From: an uncultured Paracoccaceae bacterium
GTDB taxonomy: Bacteria; Pseudomonadota; Alphaproteobacteria; Rhodobacterales; Rhodobacteraceae
Length of the DNA: 64,000 nt
Reading direction: 5' to 3'
Assembly: GCA_947499635.1 (NCBI GenBank)
Contig: CANMPD010000001.1
Location: forward strand, 310,001-374,000
Positions 17,994-26,674 of this stretch are shown here, in pieces; position 1 is the first letter of the stretch; every line of letters begins with the position of its first letter. The notes beneath the pieces are model-generated. The model saw nothing but the letters and a program-made list of their open reading frames with translations, did not search any database and had not been told where the DNA came from. The position numbers and the translations under genes were made by a program.

Positions 17994-18695
17994 CTATGAA
18001 TATTTTACAAACGAAGGTGTGTCTAAGAGGTGTTCTGAAGATGGATCTAACAGGGTCGGTGTCGATGCCAACCCTAAAACCTGTTCAGGACAAGCCGCAA
18101 CGCAGATCGAACATGCCGTACACAAGCTGTCGCGAACATCCAATGTTTCTCCATCTTCACTGAGCCTTAATGCGCTTGTCGGGCAAACCCAACTACAGGT
18201 CCCACATAGCGTACAACCGTTCTCTGCAATCGTAAGTAAAGACATCTCTTCAGTTGAGGCCGCGACTTCATTCGTTGCGCCGTCCAGCAAGGTGTGTAGC
18301 GCATCAAGAGTTTGAAACAGCGTTAGCCCCTGTCCTGTTTTGAACTGCTGAGCTACCAAATCAGCCATATCGAGTTGGTCACTTAACATCGACAGTTGCG
18401 TTGCAAGCTGGAGAAACACCCGATCAAAGCCATGGGACAACATCTTGGAAAGATCCGTGGATGACACACAATTCGCGGCGCAAGTCTGCATCCCCAACAC
18501 TTCATGCGTACCAGAGCGCGCTGTATACTGTGTCTTGCTATCAGGTTGTATTAGGATAAGAATTTGCGACAATCCAGATATTTCATGGCGCAACCGTGCC
18601 TCAAGGCACAATCGTTCTATAGTTTGTGTTGGCCGTGACGTGACGCCTTCATCATCCGTATCACCACAGACACATAAAACGTTGGCAGTTTGCAT
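17994..18695 (-). CDS. 4Fe-4S ferredoxin-domain protein
   Basis: A 233-residue protein with two complete [4Fe-4S] motifs near the C-terminus, CTLCGTCSWVCP and CTACSICVAACP, spaced as in bacterial two-cluster ferredoxins. The N-terminal 160 residues begin MQTANVLCVCGDTDD and include GTHEVLGMQTCAANCVSS with additional cysteines but no complete motif. Multi-cluster ferredoxin-like proteins of 600 residues or more exist in alphaproteobacteria; this shorter version could be a distinct family or a reduced descendant. No oxidoreductase partner gene is adjacent. Function is unassigned beyond likely electron transfer. Confidence 0.7.
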   Translation of the reverse strand: MQTANVLCVCGDTDDEGVTSRPTQTIERLCLEARLRHEISGLSQILILIQPDSKTQYTARSGTHEVLGMQTCAANCVSSTDLSKMLSHGFDRVFLQLATQLSMLSDQLDMADLVAQQFKTGQGLTLFQTLDALHTLLDGATNEVAASTEEMSLLTIAENGCTLCGTCSWVCPTSALRLSEDGETLDVRDSLCTACSICVAACPEQVLGLASTPTLLDPSSEHLLDTPSFVKYS

Positions 18696-18797
18696 TCCGG
18701 ACGCTCCACATAATCTTTATTCGTTTACAACAGCATACCCATATGTTCATGGGACGCTGAGATGGTTAACAAAACCTTACCAGAACGTAAAAACACC

Positions 18798-18827
18798 AAA
18801 GGCGCACTGTCATCAGTGCGCCTTTTT
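18798..18827. terminator. Strong bidirectional terminator
   Basis: GGCGCACTG, loop TCAT, CAGTGCGCC is a perfect 9-bp stem flanked by AAA on the left and TTTTT on the right. It lies about 30 bp beyond the stop of the binding-protein gene at 18856 (minus strand) and upstream of the ferredoxin gene, separating the two transcripts. Confidence 0.85.
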
Positions 18828-18855
18828 ACTGTGTTTTAGTTTTTAAATTGCCGGT

Positions 18856-19854
18856 TTATTTTAAGGCAGCATCGGTAATGCTGTGTGTCCAGGCCCCTTC
18901 AGGCAATTTCGAAATCACCGGATCAGAGCCACCAGCAAGCAATGTTTGAACGGTGCGTTCGTAATCCGATAAATCCAAAGCACCATTTGAGCCCATAGTC
19001 AGTTTCGAAATTTCTCGCATCATACGTTGTTGATGATGCTCTGTCTGCGCACCCGAGGCGTCATTGTCTAAAACAATCTCAGCTGCTTCATCCGGATGAG
19101 TTTCTGCATATTTCCAACCCTTCATAGAAGCGCGCACGAAACGTTCCATTTTGTTTGTAAATGCAGGGTCCGAGAGGTTCTCTTCTAACACATACAGCCC
19201 GTCTTCAAGCGTCGCGACACCTTGGTCTTCGTATTTAAAAGTCACAAGCTCTTCTGGTGTAATACCCGCATCAATGACCTGACCATATTCGTTATACGTC
19301 ATTGTTGAAATACAATCCGCCTGACGTTGCAATAAAGGATCTACGTTAAAGCCCTGCTTGAGAACCTCAACGCCGCTTTCGGATTTCCCATCTGTTGAGA
19401 GACCCAGTTGGCTCATCCAACTCAGGAAGGGGAACTCGTTGCCAAAGAACCAAACGCCTAATGTGCGATCTGCAAGATCCACAGGCGTCGTGATGCCCGC
19501 GTCTTTCCAGCACGTCAACATAAGACCCGATGACTTAAACGGCTGAGCAATATTTACCAGCGGCAATCCTTTTTCCCGCGCAGCCAACGCGGCAGGCATC
19601 CATTCAACAGTGACATCAGCACCACCGCCGGCGATGACTTGAGTTGGTGCAATATCTGGTCCACCGGGTAAAATGGTTACATTGAGATCTTCTTCGTCAT
19701 AAAAACCTTTGTCCAATGCAACATAATACCCAGCAAACTGCGCTTGCGTCACCCATTTGAGCTGTAGCTTGACGTCATCGTCCGCTTGTGCCGCCGATGT
19801 TGTGGCCAACGCGCCAGTCAGTGTCATTGCAGCAGCTGTAAACACGTGTTTCAT
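18856..19854 (-). CDS. ABC transporter substrate-binding protein, NMT1/THI5-like
   Basis: A 332-residue periplasmic binding protein. The signal peptide is MKHVFTAAAMTLTGALATTSAAQA with cleavage before DDDVKLQ. The mature N-terminus LQLKWVTQAQFAGYYVALDKGFYDEEDLNV is the hallmark of NMT1/THI5-like proteins, which bind pyrimidine-like or related small molecules. It lies downstream of two permeases and an ATPase of the matching nitrate/taurine/pyrimidine importer class, though with a 165-bp gap that holds a RutR-type site, so it may have its own promoter. Linkage to dihydropyrimidinase and a carbamoylase suggests a pyrimidine or hydantoin ligand (inference). Confidence 0.9.
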   Translation of the reverse strand: MKHVFTAAAMTLTGALATTSAAQADDDVKLQLKWVTQAQFAGYYVALDKGFYDEEDLNVTILPGGPDIAPTQVIAGGGADVTVEWMPAALAAREKGLPLVNIAQPFKSSGLMLTCWKDAGITTPVDLADRTLGVWFFGNEFPFLSWMSQLGLSTDGKSESGVEVLKQGFNVDPLLQRQADCISTMTYNEYGQVIDAGITPEELVTFKYEDQGVATLEDGLYVLEENLSDPAFTNKMERFVRASMKGWKYAETHPDEAAEIVLDNDASGAQTEHHQQRMMREISKLTMGSNGALDLSDYERTVQTLLAGGSDPVISKLPEGAWTHSITDAALK

Positions 19855-19881
19855 TATGGATCTCCCTGTTGTGTTGTTCTC

Positions 19882-19897
19882 TTGTCCATCTGGTCAA
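19882..19897. promoter_or_regulatory. RutR-type operator, one mismatch, upstream of the binding-protein gene
   Basis: TTGTCCATCTGGTCAA differs by one base from the E. coli RutR consensus TTGACCA-NN-TGGTCAA. It lies 28 bp before the start of the NMT1-like gene, which implies a separate, RutR-controlled promoter. Confidence 0.7.
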
Positions 19898-20019
19898 AAT
19901 TCTGTGCGATACACCGGTCAAATCAAAGCTAATTATGTGATCTTGATCACTTTCAAATCACTTTTGCTCATCAATTCATCGCAACATCTCTTTGAAATTC
20001 AGTCCACTTTTCCCATGTC

Positions 20020-20865
20020 CTATGAACCACGTTGCGATGGGTGCCAAAACGTCAGTGCACGTTCAATCAAGGCAACACCGCCATAAAAAAGCGAACCAGC
20101 AAGTGCGGCAACCACGATTTCAGCCCAGACCATATCAAGTGCCAGTTGTCCGACTGAAGTTGATATACGAAAGCCCATTCCGACTGTTGGCGAGCCGAAA
20201 AACTCAGCAACGATAGCCCCAATCAACGCGAGAGTTGTCCCTATCTTTAATCCATTAAAGATAAACGGTAAGGCTGCTGGCAGGCGCAGTTTTAACAAAC
20301 TCTGACCGTAGTTGGCCGCATAGGTTTGCATCAAATCGCGTTGCATATGATCTGTTTCACGCAATCCAGCGACAGTATTGATCAGCATTGGAAAAAACAC
20401 CATTACAACCACAACAGCAGCTTTGGAGTGCCAGTCAAAACCAAACCACATGACCAAAATCGGTGCCGTGCCCACCACAGGAAGAGCTGCAACAAAATTA
20501 CCAACAGGTAATAGACCGCGACGTAAGAACGGGCTTCGGTCGATGAAAACAGCCGTTGCAAACGCTGCGCCACATCCGATCAAATAGCCGCCCAAAGCCC
20601 CTTTTAATATGGTTTGTGTAAAGTCTGCCCACAGTAGCGGTAAGCTTGTAGCAAAGCGCGCAACAATCTGTGTCGGCCCAGGTAGAATCACCATCGGCAC
20701 ATCCAACCCATGAACCAAAAGCTCCCATATCACCACCAAGGTAACACCGAAAATAATTGGCACAGTCAGGCGTACAGTTAACGTTTTTGACTGGGCGCTA
20801 CGCGCCAATCGCAAATTCAATAACCAACCACAGACCCATACACAAAGAGCAGCAAACACCATCAT
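20020..20865 (-). CDS. ABC transporter permease (SsuC/TauC class)
   Basis: A 281-residue inner-membrane permease with about six membrane segments and the EAA loop LMQTYAANYGQSLLKLRLPAALPFIFNGLKIG at residues about 180-210. A longer in-frame start at 20964 lies deep inside the preceding permease gene; the ATG at 20865 overlaps the preceding TGA in an ATGA junction and is preferred. It pairs with the other permease to form the membrane channel, fed by the NMT1-like binding protein and the ATPase encoded upstream. Confidence 0.88.
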   Translation of the reverse strand: MMVFAALCVWVCGWLLNLRLARSAQSKTLTVRLTVPIIFGVTLVVIWELLVHGLDVPMVILPGPTQIVARFATSLPLLWADFTQTILKGALGGYLIGCGAAFATAVFIDRSPFLRRGLLPVGNFVAALPVVGTAPILVMWFGFDWHSKAAVVVVMVFFPMLINTVAGLRETDHMQRDLMQTYAANYGQSLLKLRLPAALPFIFNGLKIGTTLALIGAIVAEFFGSPTVGMGFRISTSVGQLALDMVWAEIVVAALAGSLFYGGVALIERALTFWHPSQRGS

Positions 20866-21779
20866 GACTTTGCTCCCATACGTGCCAGCAACACCCGTTC
20901 GATCACACCGATAATTGCGACCAGTGCAGCTGCCAAAAGCGCTGCCGCAAAAAGGGCCGACCAAATTTGTACGGTTTGGCCATAATAGCTGCCTGCCAAC
21001 AAACGTGCACCCAATCCCGCGACAGCGCCGGTTGGCAATTCACCAACAATCGCGCCAACCAAGGCGGCGGATATACCAATTTTGAACGAAGCAAATAAAT
21101 AGCTCAGCGATGATGGCAGGCGCAGCTTCCAAAACACAGCCGCCCCTGAGGCATTGTAGGTTTTCATCAGATCCAATTGCATCGTATCGGGGCTGCGTAA
21201 CCCTTTAACCATACCAACGAGCACTGGAAAAAAGCTAAGATAAGCAGCGATGATGGCCTTAGGCAGCATGCCTTGCACCCCAATGGAATACAGAACAACG
21301 ATGATCATCGGCGCAAGAGCAATGATAGGAATTGTTTGACTTACGATTGCCCACGGCATGATGCTCATGTCCATTACTTTGGAATGCACAATTCCCACTG
21401 CAAGAAGAATACCCAGACCGGTACCAATCGCAAACCCCATCAAGGTTGCCGTCAAAGTGACCTGCCCATGGTAAATTAGGCTGCGCTTTGACGTGATTTT
21501 TTTCTCAACTGTGGTTTTCCACAGTTCGGTAACGACCTGATGCGGAGCAGGTAGACGTGGACGTTCAACCGACCAGACACGATCTATGGCAAAGCTGTTT
21601 TGTGCGACTAAGGCCCAGGCTTTCACATCACGGCGGTCCTTGGCAGTTTCAGGGCTAACGACTTCGCCTGCGCGCTGGGCTTGGTCCAACACACCTTTGA
21701 TGTTCATCGGCACACAGGCCAAATACCAAATACCGACGATCCCCGCGATCACCACCAAAACAGAACACAGGGTTTTCAT
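20862..21779 (-). CDS. ABC transporter permease with long periplasmic insertion
   Basis: The partner permease, 305 residues. After a first membrane helix (residues 3-25) comes a hydrophilic segment to about residue 95 (AGEVVSPETAKDRRDVKAW and onward) that would lie in the periplasm, then the standard five-helix domain with EAA loop LMKTYNASGAAVFWKLRLPSSLSYLFASFKIG. The insertion distinguishes it from its 281-residue neighbour. It lies 12 bp after the ATPase gene and overlaps the next permease by 4 bp. Confidence 0.88.
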   Translation of the reverse strand: MKTLCSVLVVIAGIVGIWYLACVPMNIKGVLDQAQRAGEVVSPETAKDRRDVKAWALVAQNSFAIDRVWSVERPRLPAPHQVVTELWKTTVEKKITSKRSLIYHGQVTLTATLMGFAIGTGLGILLAVGIVHSKVMDMSIMPWAIVSQTIPIIALAPMIIVVLYSIGVQGMLPKAIIAAYLSFFPVLVGMVKGLRSPDTMQLDLMKTYNASGAAVFWKLRLPSSLSYLFASFKIGISAALVGAIVGELPTGAVAGLGARLLAGSYYGQTVQIWSALFAAALLAAALVAIIGVIERVLLARMGAKS

Positions 21780-21791
21780 GTGCGATCTCCC

Positions 21792-22577
21792 CTAGTCATC
21801 GCTATGCCCCACGCGCAATCCTTCGCGGACACGGTGTGCAACCTCGATGAATGCAGGTGTATCGCGGATATCAAGTGGGCGTTCACGTGGCAGTGGACTG
21901 TCGATAACTTCGTGAATACGACCTGGTCGCGGCGACATTACCACGATTTTAGTGCTCAGATAGACCGCTTCGGGAATGGAATGGGTTACGAATCCAATCG
22001 TCTTTTGCGTCCGCATCCACAACTTCAACAATTGCTCGTTCAGGTGGTCCCGCACGATTTCATCCAGAGCCCCAAAGGGTTCATCCATGAGCAAGATATC
22101 CGCATCAAAGCTCAGCGCGCGTGCAATCGATGCCCGCTGTTGCATCCCTCCGGATAGCTGCCATGGAAACTTGTTCCCAAACCCTGAGAGTTCAACCAGT
22201 TCCAAAACTTCTTCGATACGGCGCTTTTGATCAGCTTTGGAATACCCCATAATTTCAAGGGGTAACGCGACGTTCTTAGCAATTGTACGCCATGGATATA
22301 GCCCAGCCGCCTGAAACACATAACCATAGGCTCTTTTGCGACGAGCCTCATCTGGCGTGAGGCCATTTACAGTAAGTTTGCCGCCTGTCGGTTGCTCAAG
22401 CGCAGCAATACACCGTAAAAATGTCGTCTTGCCACAACCAGATGGACCAATGAAGGATACAAAATCCCCTTTATCTATTTGTAAATTAACATCTTTCAGC
22501 GCTTGGACAGCAGTGTCTCCGGCACCGAAAGTCAAATTGAGGTCACGGGCCTCAATTACCACAGGCGTCGTTGTCAT
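21792..22577 (-). CDS. ABC transporter ATP-binding protein (SsuB/TauB class)
   Basis: The 261-residue ATPase subunit of the importer. Walker A is GPSGCGKTTFLRC near residue 47, the signature is LSGGMQQRASIARAL near 145 and Walker B is ADILLMDEPFGALDE. The ATG at 22577 (MTTTPVVIEARDLNL) is chosen over an in-frame start at 22610 that overlaps hydA. Only 7 bp separate it from the hydA stop, so uptake and degradation genes are one transcript. Confidence 0.93.
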   Translation of the reverse strand: MTTTPVVIEARDLNLTFGAGDTAVQALKDVNLQIDKGDFVSFIGPSGCGKTTFLRCIAALEQPTGGKLTVNGLTPDEARRKRAYGYVFQAAGLYPWRTIAKNVALPLEIMGYSKADQKRRIEEVLELVELSGFGNKFPWQLSGGMQQRASIARALSFDADILLMDEPFGALDEIVRDHLNEQLLKLWMRTQKTIGFVTHSIPEAVYLSTKIVVMSPRPGRIHEVIDSPLPRERPLDIRDTPAFIEVAHRVREGLRVGHSDD

Positions 22578-22584
22578 TGTCAGC

Positions 22585-24039
22585 CTAAACCCCAGTCCCA
22601 GGAATGCCACTGCGCGACACCGGACGTGGTGCGGTCAGATCTTTCCAAGTGGACAACGCCTTATTAACTGTCGTGTTCGGCGCGCGCTCGACGAATTTAC
22701 CATGGCCTTCTTGTGTTTTGATCTCGCCGTCCATCACAGCAACCTGTCCGCGTGACAATGTATAGCGCGGCAAGCCTTTGACCTCTTTACCTTCAAAGAC
22801 ATTATAATCGATCGCTGATTGTTGCGAACTTGCGGTAATCGTTTTGGTTTTTTCTGGATCCCACACAACCAAATCCGCATCAGAACCGACAAGAACGGCA
22901 CCCTTTTTCGGATAACAATTCAGTATCTTAGCGATATTTGTTGATGTAACAGCGACAAATTCATTCGGGGTCAAGCGACCAGTGTTCACACCATGTGTCC
23001 ACAGCATGGGCATCCGGTCTTCTAATCCTCCGGTACCGTTGGGTATTTTCGTAAAATCACCAAGCCCAAAGCGTTTTTGCTCCGTGCTAAAAGCGCAATG
23101 GTCCGTCGCCACAACACTCAGAGAGCCTGATTGCAGACCGGCCCAAAGGCTATCTTGGTGTTGTTTATCTCGAAATGGCGGAGACATCACGCGTCGCGCG
23201 GCATGATCCCAATCAGGGTTAAGATATTCACTATCGTCTAAGGTCAGGTGCTGAATGAGCGGCTCGCCCCAGACACGTTTGCCCTGCATCCGCGCACGGC
23301 GAATGGCTTCGTGTGCGTCTTCACAGGAGGTATGTACAACATAAAGCGGCACGCCAGCCATGTCTGCGATCATTATCGCGCGGTTGGTTGCTTCACCTTC
23401 GACCTGAGGGGGACGAGAATAAGCATGTGCTTCGGGACCAGTATTGCCCTCAGCTAACAGTTTTGCTGACAGTTCTGCAACGACATCACCGTTTTCTGCG
23501 TGAACCATGGCTATCCCGCCGAGCTCCGCAAGGCGTTGAAATGACGCATACATTTCATCGTCATTCACCATCAATGCACCTTTATAGGCCATAAAGTGCT
23601 TAAACGTATTGATACCACGGGTTTCCACCACAGTTTTCATATCATCGAAAACTTGCTCGCCCCACCATGTAACCGCCATGTGAAAGGAATAGTCACAATT
23701 GGCGCGGGTCGATTTATTGTCCCACCGTTTCAATGCCTCTAGTAGGCTCTCACCGGGATTGGGCAGTGCGAAATCAACAACCATGGTCGTACCGCCGGCC
23801 AATCCCGCACGGGTTCCGCTTTCAAAGTCATCCGTGGAATAAGTGCCCATGAAAGGCATTTCTAGATGCGTATGCGGGTCAATGCCACCAGGCATGATGT
23901 AACACCCCGTCGCGTCGAGCACCTCATCACCACTCAGGTTTTCACCAATCTCGGCGATCACACCATCTTCAATCAAAACATCTGCTACATAGCTGAGATC
24001 TGCGGTCACGACAGTGCCGCCTTTGATTACTTTTGACAT
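22585..24039 (-). CDS. hydA: Dihydropyrimidinase (D-hydantoinase)
   Basis: A cyclic amidohydrolase that opens the ring of 5,6-dihydrouracil or dihydrothymine, or of hydantoins, to the N-carbamoyl amino acid. The 484-residue protein has the metal-binding GGIDPHTHLEMPF (His56, His58), the carboxylated-lysine region FKHFMAYKG (Lys153), AMVHAENGD, YVVHTSCEDA and ATDHCAF. The start at 24039 has GGAG nine bases upstream. It lies 58 bp after the carbamoylase gene, which would take the next step, and just before the transporter ATPase. Whether pyrimidines or hydantoins are the natural substrates is inferred from the RutR-type regulator. Confidence 0.92.
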   Translation of the reverse strand: MSKVIKGGTVVTADLSYVADVLIEDGVIAEIGENLSGDEVLDATGCYIMPGGIDPHTHLEMPFMGTYSTDDFESGTRAGLAGGTTMVVDFALPNPGESLLEALKRWDNKSTRANCDYSFHMAVTWWGEQVFDDMKTVVETRGINTFKHFMAYKGALMVNDDEMYASFQRLAELGGIAMVHAENGDVVAELSAKLLAEGNTGPEAHAYSRPPQVEGEATNRAIMIADMAGVPLYVVHTSCEDAHEAIRRARMQGKRVWGEPLIQHLTLDDSEYLNPDWDHAARRVMSPPFRDKQHQDSLWAGLQSGSLSVVATDHCAFSTEQKRFGLGDFTKIPNGTGGLEDRMPMLWTHGVNTGRLTPNEFVAVTSTNIAKILNCYPKKGAVLVGSDADLVVWDPEKTKTITASSQQSAIDYNVFEGKEVKGLPRYTLSRGQVAVMDGEIKTQEGHGKFVERAPNTTVNKALSTWKDLTAPRPVSRSGIPGTGV

Positions 24040-24097
24040 GATATAACTCCTTAAATTCAGCATATTATGCCGTATTCTTATTGTCACCTAAGGGTGC

Positions 24098-25360
24098 TTA
24101 TTCTACGATTTGCGCCGTCTCGAGAACCGCGTGCAACATAACATCAGTGCCAGCCGCAGCCCATTCTGGTGAGATCTCTTCGGCTTCGTTATGGCTTAAC
24201 CCGCCTACACAGGGACACATGATCATCGCCGTCGGGGCAAGGTCATTGATCCAGCACGCGTCATGACCTGCGCCTGACACGATATCCATGTGGCTATACC
24301 CCAGACGTGTGGCCGCCTCGCGCACCGCGCTGACACAACCTTCATCAAAGGTAATGGGGTCGAAATGACCCACAGGTTCAATCTCAAGCCCAAGACCTAG
24401 CTCATCCGCAATTTCTTTGGCTTTTACTTCATAAGCTTCACGCATAGAGGTTAGCTTTGCCAAATCAGGAGAGCGGAAATCAACCGTAAAGACAACCTTA
24501 CCGGGTATCACATTGCGCGAATTAGGGTAAACATCGCATTGTCCCACAGCGCCCACCGCATGCGGTTGATGCTGCATAGCGATCTGATGCGCAGCTTCGG
24601 TCATCCTTGCCATGCCGAGCCCTGCATTCACACGCATATTCATCGGCGTCGACCCTGTATGAGCATCTTTGCCCGTCACAGTGCATTGCAGCCACCACAA
24701 TCCTTGGCCATGTGTCACCACGCCGATGTCTTTGCCTTCAGCCTCAAGAATCGGACCTTGTTCGATGTGCAATTCAAACATAGCATGCATCTTACGTGCA
24801 CCGACGACCTCATCGCCGACCCAACCAATACGGGACAATTCATCCCCAAAGGTCTTTCCGTCTGCATCTACGCGGCCATAGGCCCAATCCTGACTGTGCT
24901 TGCCGGAAAAGACTCCGGAGGCCAACATAGCAGGTGCAAAGCGTGCACCCTCTTCGTTCGTCCAATTGGTTACCACAATCGGGTGTTTGGTTTTGATGCC
25001 CAGATCATTCAAGGTGCGCACAACTTCAAGCCCGCCAAGCACACCTAATACACCATCATATTTTCCACCTGTGGGCTGAGTATCCAGATGGCTCCCCATA
25101 TAAACTGGAAGAGCATCGGGATCAGTGCCTGCGCGGGTAGCAAACATGTTTCCCATAGTATCAACGCCCATAGTCATGCCTGAGGCGGTACACCACGATT
25201 GAAATAATTCCCGCCCCTTTGCGTCTTCGTCCGTCAAGGTCTGGCGGTTATTCCCCCCTGCAATACCAGGACCGATTTGCGCCATTTCCATCAAGGTATC
25301 CCACAGGCGTTCACCATTGATTTTAAGATTTTGTCCAAGCTGTTGGCTAAGCGCGGTCAT
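24098..25360 (-). CDS. Zn-dependent amidase: N-carbamoyl amino acid hydrolase / beta-ureidopropionase family
   Basis: An M20-family hydrolase of 420 residues that would release CO2 and ammonia from N-carbamoyl-beta-alanine (or another carbamoyl amino acid) made by the neighbouring dihydropyrimidinase. Metal-binding elements are GSHLDTQPTGGKYDGVLG, NWTNEEGARF, FELHIEQGPILE and the late SGAGHDACW. AAGGGAAGG lies before the ATG at 25360. It is first in the catabolic operon, 117 bp from a perfect RutR-type palindrome. Confidence 0.9.
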   Translation of the reverse strand: MTALSQQLGQNLKINGERLWDTLMEMAQIGPGIAGGNNRQTLTDEDAKGRELFQSWCTASGMTMGVDTMGNMFATRAGTDPDALPVYMGSHLDTQPTGGKYDGVLGVLGGLEVVRTLNDLGIKTKHPIVVTNWTNEEGARFAPAMLASGVFSGKHSQDWAYGRVDADGKTFGDELSRIGWVGDEVVGARKMHAMFELHIEQGPILEAEGKDIGVVTHGQGLWWLQCTVTGKDAHTGSTPMNMRVNAGLGMARMTEAAHQIAMQHQPHAVGAVGQCDVYPNSRNVIPGKVVFTVDFRSPDLAKLTSMREAYEVKAKEIADELGLGLEIEPVGHFDPITFDEGCVSAVREAATRLGYSHMDIVSGAGHDACWINDLAPTAMIMCPCVGGLSHNEAEEISPEWAAAGTDVMLHAVLETAQIVE

Positions 25361-25476
25361 CACAGAGTTCCTTCCCTTATCCCACTATAGGCTAGCGGTG
25401 TCTTCGCGGGCTGCACGGCCCGATGTTAATGCTAGATCTACAATCAAACGCGAGTATTGCTTATATTTCAGTCACA

Positions 25477-25494
25477 TTTGACCATATGGTCAAA
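25477..25494. promoter_or_regulatory. RutR-type operator, perfect 18-bp palindrome
   Basis: TTTGACCATATGGTCAAA is a perfect palindrome that matches the RutR consensus TTGACCA-NN-TGGTCAA without mismatch. It lies between the divergent carbamoylase operon (start 25360) and the RutR-like gene (start 25646), so it could control both. Confidence 0.85.
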
Positions 25495-25645
25495 GTAACG
25501 GTAACACTTCGACGACATGGGTCAAGAAATTGCACCTGCCTGGTGGATATTTATACCAAAACCGCCTGCTCTATATGCAGTTAGATCTATAGACACTCGG
25601 CCTACTCTTGGCATACAAAACACGAAAACGAGACAACATATCCTC

Positions 25646-26260
25646 ATGGCAAGCGAACAAAACTCCACACGCATCCAAAAACGCAATCGCGCAACTATTT
25701 TAGATGCTGCATTAGATGTTTTTTCGCAATCTGGCTTCAACGGAGCAACGGTGAATCAAATCGCCACATCCGCAGGCCTGAGCAAGCCAAACCTACTTTA
25801 TTACTATCCGTCTAAAGAGGCCATTTTTACCGCGCTGTTATCAGAGCTGCTGGACGTTTGGCTCGCGCCGCTACGCGCACTTGATCCACAAGGCGAACCT
25901 ATAGAGGAAATCCTCACTTATGTGCGACGCAAACTCGAAATGAGCCGCGATATGCCGCGCGAAAGTCGCCTGTTTGCTAACGAGATTGTTCAAGGTGCAC
26001 CACGACTAAATGATACCCTGTCGATCGACTTGCGTAAATTGGTAGATGATACTGTAATTATCTTAGACAATTGGATGAAGCAGGGAAAAATTGCGCAGAC
26101 CCACCCAAAACATTTGCTGTTTTCGATCTGGTCACTGACACAGCATTATGCAGATTTCGAAGTGCAAGTCCGTGCTCTCATGTCCCCTCAAGACCCGATG
26201 GATGGTGCACAAGAATTTCTAGATGACTTGTACCGTAACCTCTTGCGTCCAAAGGGGTAA
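25646..26260 (+). CDS. rutR: TetR family regulator, RutR-like
   Basis: The 204-residue protein has an N-terminal TetR helix-turn-helix (ILDAALDVFSQSGFNGATVNQIATSAGLSKPNLLYYYPSKEAIF) and a C-terminal ligand domain with RESRLFANEIVQGAP and LFSIWSLTQHYADFEVQV, both characteristic of RutR, which in E. coli responds to uracil or thymine. The ATG at 25646 is chosen because the helix-turn-helix starts about 16 residues later; a frame extending to 25517 crosses operator DNA. It is divergent from the pyrimidine operon and next to a perfect RutR box. Confidence 0.9.
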   Translation: MASEQNSTRIQKRNRATILDAALDVFSQSGFNGATVNQIATSAGLSKPNLLYYYPSKEAIFTALLSELLDVWLAPLRALDPQGEPIEEILTYVRRKLEMSRDMPRESRLFANEIVQGAPRLNDTLSIDLRKLVDDTVIILDNWMKQGKIAQTHPKHLLFSIWSLTQHYADFEVQVRALMSPQDPMDGAQEFLDDLYRNLLRPKG

Positions 26261-26407
26261 AATCTCAGTGGATCGTACTATAAGGCATCTTCGTCAACCA
26301 CTGAAACTGGCAAAACCATAGCCATATGACCCTGGGAAGTGACCACCTAGTAGCGGGGTATTGCGCAACTTATTCAACGCCACGCAACACCCAGAAAATG
26401 ATTGTTG

Positions 26408-26674
26408 TCACGCCATGCCAAGCGCTTCTTTGTACATCTCAAGAACCGCTTCTTCCTCAGCAATGTCGTTTTCATCGCGCTTACGTAACGCGATAACCTT
26501 GCGAATAACTTTGGTATCGTAGCCACGGGCTTTTGCCTCTGCCATGACTTCTTTTTGTTGCTCCGCGATGCTCTTCTTTTCTTCATCGAGACGTTCAAAC
26601 TGCTCAATAAATTGGCGCAACTCTCCCGCTGTTACACGGTAGTTTTCGATTTTTTGGTCTTCTGTCATATCCAT
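26408..26674 (-). CDS. gapR: GapR-family nucleoid-associated protein (DUF2312)
   Basis: An 88-residue helical protein: ENYRVTAGELRQFIEQFERL, a coiled coil (DEEKKSIAEQQKEVMAEAK), then ARGYDTKVIRKVIALRKRDE and AVLEMYKEALGMA. This is the DUF2312 pattern of Caulobacter GapR, which wraps overtwisted DNA ahead of replication and transcription. The ATG at 26674 has GGAG at a good distance; starts at 26686 and 26668 are also possible. The function is carried over from the family. Confidence 0.88.
   Translation of the reverse strand: MDMTEDQKIENYRVTAGELRQFIEQFERLDEEKKSIAEQQKEVMAEAKARGYDTKVIRKVIALRKRDENDIAEEEAVLEMYKEALGMA

Noticed and set aside
18721-18731. GTTTACAAC upstream of the ferredoxin gene as another acs-type motif
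   Set aside because: Only 7 bases match the ATTTACAAG element and there is no palindrome or second copy.
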